A DNA stretch of 10,468 nt, taken from assembly GCA_020722405.1 (NCBI GenBank), contig DYKW01000054.1, positions 1-10,468 of the forward strand, in the 5' to 3' direction. The position numbers and the translations under genes were made by a program. Below are positions 7,219-10,468 of the stretch, in pieces (within the stretch, counting starts at the first letter, position 1; every line of letters begins with the position of its first letter). This stretch comes from Anaerolinea thermophila. Its GTDB lineage: Bacteria; Chloroflexota; Anaerolineae; Anaerolineales; DRKV01. The notes under the pieces were generated by a model that ran no database searches, had not been told where the DNA came from, and saw only the letters and a list, made by a program, of their open reading frames with translations.

Positions 7219-7282
7219 CACAGATGTCACGGAACGCACAGAGAAAAAAAAGAGAAATTCCGTGAACATTGTGTTCTCCGTG
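7219..7282. repeat. inverted element of two 3 x 9-bp arms
   Basis: The left arm 7219-7245 is three 9-bp units: CACAGATGT, CACGGAACG, CACAGAGAA. The right arm 7256-7282, read on the - strand, is CACGGAGAA, CACAATGTT, CACGGAATT. The arms are inverted around a 10-base purine-only spacer and can form an imperfect hairpin. From memory, CACAGAG-type repeats of this look occur between genes in several bacterial phyla; I cannot confirm a family name. It lies in the noncoding gap between cydDC and the cydAB terminator. Confidence 0.75.
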
Positions 7283-7310
7283 GTTAAAATTGGCTGAGAA
7301 ATGACATTAA

Positions 7311-7345
7311 AAAATCGGCTGGCAGGGTGATTGCCAGCCGATTTT
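7311..7345 (-). terminator. strong rho-independent terminator of the rrf2-cydAB operon
   Basis: A perfect 14-bp stem (arms 7311-7324 and 7332-7345) with a 7-base loop. On the - strand it is followed by a run of six T including the stem end. It lies 62 bases after the cydB stop and in front of cydDC, so cydDC is probably transcribed mainly from its own promoter or by read-through. Confidence 0.9.
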
Positions 7346-7406
7346 ACCATTTGAAGAGACACTTGGTTTTTGTTTTCTGTGCAAAAACCAAACGTCTTTC
7401 GTGTTC

Positions 7407-8423
7407 CTAGTAAATCAATGTTTTGGGGTCCGCCTTGATGCGTTTGCTGAAAACTTTGTAGGTCCAAATTTGGTAAATCAAAACGATGGGGACGAAAATC
7501 ACGGCAACGATGGTCATGGCCTTGAGGGTGTAGGGGGAGGCTGCGGCGTTGTGGATATTGAGGCTGTAGGCAGCATCCATGCTGGAGATGAGAATGCGGG
7601 GGAACAAGCCCATGAAGACCATGATGGTCGCGAAGACGACGGTCAAAGAACCCATCACAAAGGCGAGAAGGTCATTGTCTTTCTTGGCATACCAACCGGC
7701 AGCGAGCAAAGCAACCGCGGCCAGGAGCGCAGGCACCAAGCCGTTGACGCCGGATTTGGTGAGAATGTCGGTCTCGAAGAAAGTCCAGATGACGAAGAGT
7801 ACGGTCAAGACGGTGGCAGCGATCCATGCCTGAAAGCCAAATTTCTTGGCGCGTTGTGCCAAATCACCTTCAAGTTTGAGGGCGAGGAAGTTGGCACCAT
7901 GGGTGGTGAAGAGGGTCACGAAAACCAAACCACCGAGGATCGAGTAGGGATTCAGCAATGGAATCAGACCGCCCCAATAGTTCATGTTAGCGTCAATGGC
8001 GAAACCGCGCATCAGGTTGCCAACGGCGACGCCCCAGAGCAGGGCGGGCAACAGGGAGCCGATGAAGATTGCCCAGTCCCAGCGATTGCGCCAGACGGGG
8101 TCGTCTCGAAGAGAACGATACTCGAAGGCAACACCGCGCATGATCAGGGCAACAAGCATCAAAACCAATGCAAGGTAGAAACCGCTGAAGAGGGTGGCGT
8201 AGACTTGGGGGAAAGATGCGAACATTGCGCCGCCAGCGGTGATCATCCAGACTTCGTTACCGTCCCAGTGTGGCCCAATAGTATTGATGACGGCACGCCG
8301 CTCGTTGTCGTTTTTACCGAGGAATGGCAATAGAATACCCACACCGTAGTCGAAGCCTTCAAGGAAGAAGAACCCGACGAACAAAACGGTTACGAGGATA
8401 AACCAGAGAGTATTAAGATCCAT
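7407..8423 (-). CDS. cydB: cytochrome bd oxidase subunit II
   Basis: CydB, 338 aa, an integral membrane subunit without its own conserved heme ligands that pairs with CydA in the bd-type quinol:O2 oxidoreductase. The N-terminus reads LWFILVTVLFVGFFFLEGFDYGVG, with D25, and the hallmark NTIGPHWDGNEVW follows at 47-59, whose D54 corresponds to the conserved Asp58 of E. coli implicated in proton transfer. TAGGAMFASFP and the SGFY region also match. The length is typical (330-380 aa) and about eight to nine hydrophobic segments can be seen. I chose the ATG at 8423 because AGGAGA at 8431-8436 is seven bases upstream and homology starts at MDLNTLWF; an in-frame ATG at 8471 would overlap cydA. It starts 16 bases after the cydA stop, so the two are co-transcribed. 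No cydX-like small gene is seen after it. Confidence 0.96.
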   Translation of the reverse strand: MDLNTLWFILVTVLFVGFFFLEGFDYGVGILLPFLGKNDNERRAVINTIGPHWDGNEVWMITAGGAMFASFPQVYATLFSGFYLALVLMLVALIMRGVAFEYRSLRDDPVWRNRWDWAIFIGSLLPALLWGVAVGNLMRGFAIDANMNYWGGLIPLLNPYSILGGLVFVTLFTTHGANFLALKLEGDLAQRAKKFGFQAWIAATVLTVLFVIWTFFETDILTKSGVNGLVPALLAAVALLAAGWYAKKDNDLLAFVMGSLTVVFATIMVFMGLFPRILISSMDAAYSLNIHNAAASPYTLKAMTIVAVIFVPIVLIYQIWTYKVFSKRIKADPKTLIY

Positions 8424-8439
8424 GATAGTTTCTCCTATT

Positions 8440-9795
8440 CTAATATTCTTCAGTCTTGATGGCGACATCACCAGTGCCGTATTTGACTGCTAGTTTATAA
8501 GCAACCACTGTAAATACGGTATAGATGACAGCCATCAGCACGAGTGAGAAAGCAACATTCCACGCGGGGACATTCGGGGAGACCGCGGCTTCGACTTTCT
8601 GCAAGCCAAAAACGATCCAGGGCCAGCGTCCGGTTTCAGCCAAAATCCAGCCAGTGGTTGCGGCAAGGTAAGGCAAAATTGCGGAGAACATGGTCGCTTT
8701 CAGAAACCATGTCTTATCGTCGAGTTTCTGGTCTTTGCTCCATAAAACACCGAGCAACGCAATCACAATCATCAAAGCACCGGCGCCAACCATTGTGCGG
8801 AAGCTCCAGTAATTGAGGGCAACGGGCGGAATATAATCGCCGGGACCATACTTAGATTCAGCCTGAACAACGAGATCGTTGATCCCTTCAACTTTGCCGG
8901 TGAAGTTGTTATAGGAGAGGAAGGAAAGTATAGAGGGGATTTCTATATTAACTCTATTGGTACGATTTTCCTCGTCAATGATCGCAAATATGGAAAACGG
9001 CGCCGGTTGTTCTGTTTTCCAAAGCGCTTCAGCGGCAGCCATCTTGAGGGGCTGGTGTTTAACTAGGAATTGACCCTGGAAGTGACCAATCGTGGCAACA
9101 AGGACCGAGCCGATCAGTGCATAAATGGCTGCCATGCGGAAAGAAGAACGGAAGAACGTGACATCATGTTTGCGGAGCAAGTGCCAGGCACTGAACGCCA
9201 TCACAACAAATCCCGCCAAAGAAATGCCGGCAGTCAACACGTGTGGGAATTGAAGCAAGACGTTTGGATTGAAGACCAATGCGCCGAAGTTCGACATAAG
9301 TGCTCGTCCGGTTTCGGGGTCAATGGCGTAGCCTTCGGGGTGTTGCATAAAGGAATTGGCTATCAAAATCCAGAGTGCAGAGATATTGGAGCCAATTGCA
9401 ACAAGCCAAATTGTGGCAAGGTGCATTTTCTTTGAAAGTTTATCCCAACCGAAAATCCAGAGTCCGATGAAGGTCGATTCCATGTAGAAGGCTAAGAGCG
9501 CTTCAATCGCCAGCGGGGCGCCAAAGATATCGCCCATGAAGCGGGAATATTCCGACCAGTTCAAGCCGAACTGGAATTCTTGAACGATACCGGAGACAAC
9601 ACCGATAGCAAAGTTGATCAGGAAAATTTTTCCCCAAAACTTTGCCATCTTCTTGTACATCTCATCGCCTGTGCGTACATATTTCGTCTCAAGAATAGCA
9701 ACGAAAATGGATAAACCCAGGGTCAGAGGAACAAAGAAGAAGTGAAAAATAGTGGTTATGGCAAATTGCCATCGCGCAAGGGAAAGTGGGTTCAT
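8440..9795 (-). CDS. cydA: cytochrome bd oxidase subunit I
   Basis: CydA, 451 aa, the heme-bearing subunit of cytochrome bd, which oxidises quinol and reduces O2 to water at the cytoplasmic membrane. Expected ligands are in place: H18 (E. coli H19), H185 (H186) and M335 (M393), plus proton-channel glutamates E98 and E106 in APLAIEALLAFYMESTF. The Q-loop retains the K and E of PLKMAAAEALW. The 58-residue shift between H185 and M335 relative to E. coli shows that the long C-terminal insertion of the Q-loop is missing: this is a short-Q-loop enzyme. The GRQPW motif of many CydA proteins reads GRWPW here. The start ATG has AGGAG at 9804-9808 about nine bases upstream. It follows the Rrf2 gene by 45 bases with no terminator between, so a regulator-cydA-cydB operon is likely. 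Confidence 0.96.
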   Translation of the reverse strand: MNPLSLARWQFAITTIFHFFFVPLTLGLSIFVAILETKYVRTGDEMYKKMAKFWGKIFLINFAIGVVSGIVQEFQFGLNWSEYSRFMGDIFGAPLAIEALLAFYMESTFIGLWIFGWDKLSKKMHLATIWLVAIGSNISALWILIANSFMQHPEGYAIDPETGRALMSNFGALVFNPNVLLQFPHVLTAGISLAGFVVMAFSAWHLLRKHDVTFFRSSFRMAAIYALIGSVLVATIGHFQGQFLVKHQPLKMAAAEALWKTEQPAPFSIFAIIDEENRTNRVNIEIPSILSFLSYNNFTGKVEGINDLVVQAESKYGPGDYIPPVALNYWSFRTMVGAGALMIVIALLGVLWSKDQKLDDKTWFLKATMFSAILPYLAATTGWILAETGRWPWIVFGLQKVEAAVSPNVPAWNVAFSLVLMAVIYTVFTVVAYKLAVKYGTGDVAIKTEEY

Positions 9796-9840
9796 AGAAA
9801 CGTTCTCCTTTTGTAGTAGGGAAAAAAATTAAGTAGCGCT

Positions 9841-10293
9841 TTAAGCCTTTGCTCGAATTTTGGCTTTTAACGCTATACTTTCCGCTTCATTTGCTAACTT
9901 ATCAAAAGTAATCGCTGTCAATTCCTGTTTGAGAATTGCCTGCAAAGGCTCCCATTGGGCATGGATTGGACAAGTATTATCAAAGGGACACTGGTCATCG
10001 GGGTCATCGCTCATGCAACTCGAGATATAAACCGGCCCTTCAAACAAGTCCAAAATATCCCAAAGCGAAATATCAGCAGGATGACGCGCCAGCTGGATGC
10101 CTCCATCACGTCCCGGAAAAGTGTGGATGAATTCACCGCGTGCCAATTGCGCCACAATTCGAGGGGAAAGAGCAGGGGGTATAAGCATTTTCTTTTTGAT
10201 TTCGTTACTCGAAACGCGCGTGCCCGGTGCTTGTTTAGCGAGAAAAAGAATGACGCGAAAGGCGTAATCTGTTTGTCGATTAATCCGGATCAT
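9841..10293 (-). CDS. Rrf2-family transcriptional regulator with three-cysteine cluster
   Basis: A 150-aa Rrf2/NsrR/IscR-type repressor. The N-terminal winged helix begins MIRINRQTDYAFRVILFLA and continues through the recognition-helix region (IPPALSPRIVAQL) to the wing (GRDGGIQLAR). A C-terminal cluster C93-X8-C102-X5-C108 (CMSDDPDDQC, then PFDNTC) fits the position of the Fe-S ligands of NsrR and IscR. D9 in QTDYAFR aligns with Asp8, the non-cysteine cluster ligand reported for Streptomyces NsrR. This suggests sensing of NO, oxygen or redox state, but the specific signal cannot be read from the sequence. The gene is immediately upstream of cydAB on the same strand, so it very likely controls this operon and itself. 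The ribosome binding site is weak. Family certain, subfamily not. Confidence 0.92.
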   Translation of the reverse strand: MIRINRQTDYAFRVILFLAKQAPGTRVSSNEIKKKMLIPPALSPRIVAQLARGEFIHTFPGRDGGIQLARHPADISLWDILDLFEGPVYISSCMSDDPDDQCPFDNTCPIHAQWEPLQAILKQELTAITFDKLANEAESIALKAKIRAKA

Positions 10294-10348
10294 GAACTGG
10301 TTACCGATGAGAAATCGCTATTATTGAGAGAAGCATTCAACGTTGAGC

Positions 10349-10380
10349 ATTATAGTAAAGGTTATACTATATTTATACTA
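10349..10380 (-). promoter_or_regulatory. probable autoregulated promoter and Rrf2 operator
   Basis: On the - strand a consensus -10 box TATAAT (10349-10354) lies 55 bases before the Rrf2 start; no good -35 box is seen 16-18 bases further up. A 21-bp palindrome, TATAGTA-N7-TACTATA (10351-10371), overlaps the -10 and spacer. A second copy of TTATACTA (10373-10380) repeats the one at 10362-10369 with an 11-base offset, about one helical turn. Repressor bound here would block RNA polymerase. Operator identity is inferred from symmetry and position. Confidence 0.6.
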
Positions 10381-10468
10381 CACAGTGCTTCTAATTTCAA
10401 GATAAGAAATCTAAAAAAAGAATAAATTCATAGTCGAAGTCAACTGTCCGGTAAACGCTGCATACCAT

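Noticed and set aside
7401..8333. Long + strand open frame of 310 codons antisense to cydB
   Set aside because: It lies entirely opposite cydB, which has clear hallmark motifs; the predicted protein is a low-complexity Gly/Asp/His-rich shadow.
10397..10468. 23-codon ATG frame on the - strand at the right edge
   Set aside because: Too short, no ribosome binding site or homology visible, and AT-rich; it could be chance.

Overview
The window carries two unrelated metabolic blocks that converge near position 3400. The left part, on the + strand, holds purine-synthesis genes: purB (81-1478), a decayed stretch (1479-1869) and purH (1870-3375). The right part, on the - strand and read from right to left, is a cytochrome bd oxidase module: an Rrf2-family regulator (10293-9841), cydA (9795-8440), cydB (8423-7407), a strong terminator (7311-7345), then one very long gene (7115-3507) that fuses CydD and CydC, the ABC transporter needed to assemble cytochrome bd.

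The protein types, moderate-to-high GC, the side-by-side pur genes, the fused CydDC and the degenerate short repeats suggest a Chloroflexota bacterium, perhaps an Anaerolineae-type organism living with little or variable oxygen. This is inference from style and gene content; no marker gene is present to prove it.

The most unusual content is in the small things. Between purB and purH lies an in-frame chimera (about 1499-1729). Its first half looks like the N-terminus of PurC (SAICAR synthetase) and its second half like the C-terminus of PurN (GAR formyltransferase). It appears to be the scar of a deletion in an ancestral purB-purC...purN-purH order. Degenerate 7-bp tandem repeats occur beside this scar and at all three inter-domain junctions of the fused CydDC gene, where they are translated as linkers. 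A different element, two inverted arms each of three 9-bp units, lies between cydDC and the cydAB terminator.

The regulator has three clustered cysteines (C93, C102, C108), as in Fe-S-binding Rrf2 proteins such as NsrR and IscR. A palindrome with an extra half-site overlaps the probable -10 box upstream of it. A simple reading is a redox- or NO-responsive, autoregulated rrf2-cydAB operon, with cydDC downstream as a separate unit.

Stretches without genes: 1-80 holds only the purB ribosome binding site. 3376-3506 holds a hairpin between the convergent units. 7116-7406 holds the 9-bp repeat element and the terminator. 10381-10468 is AT-rich and I see nothing certain in it.
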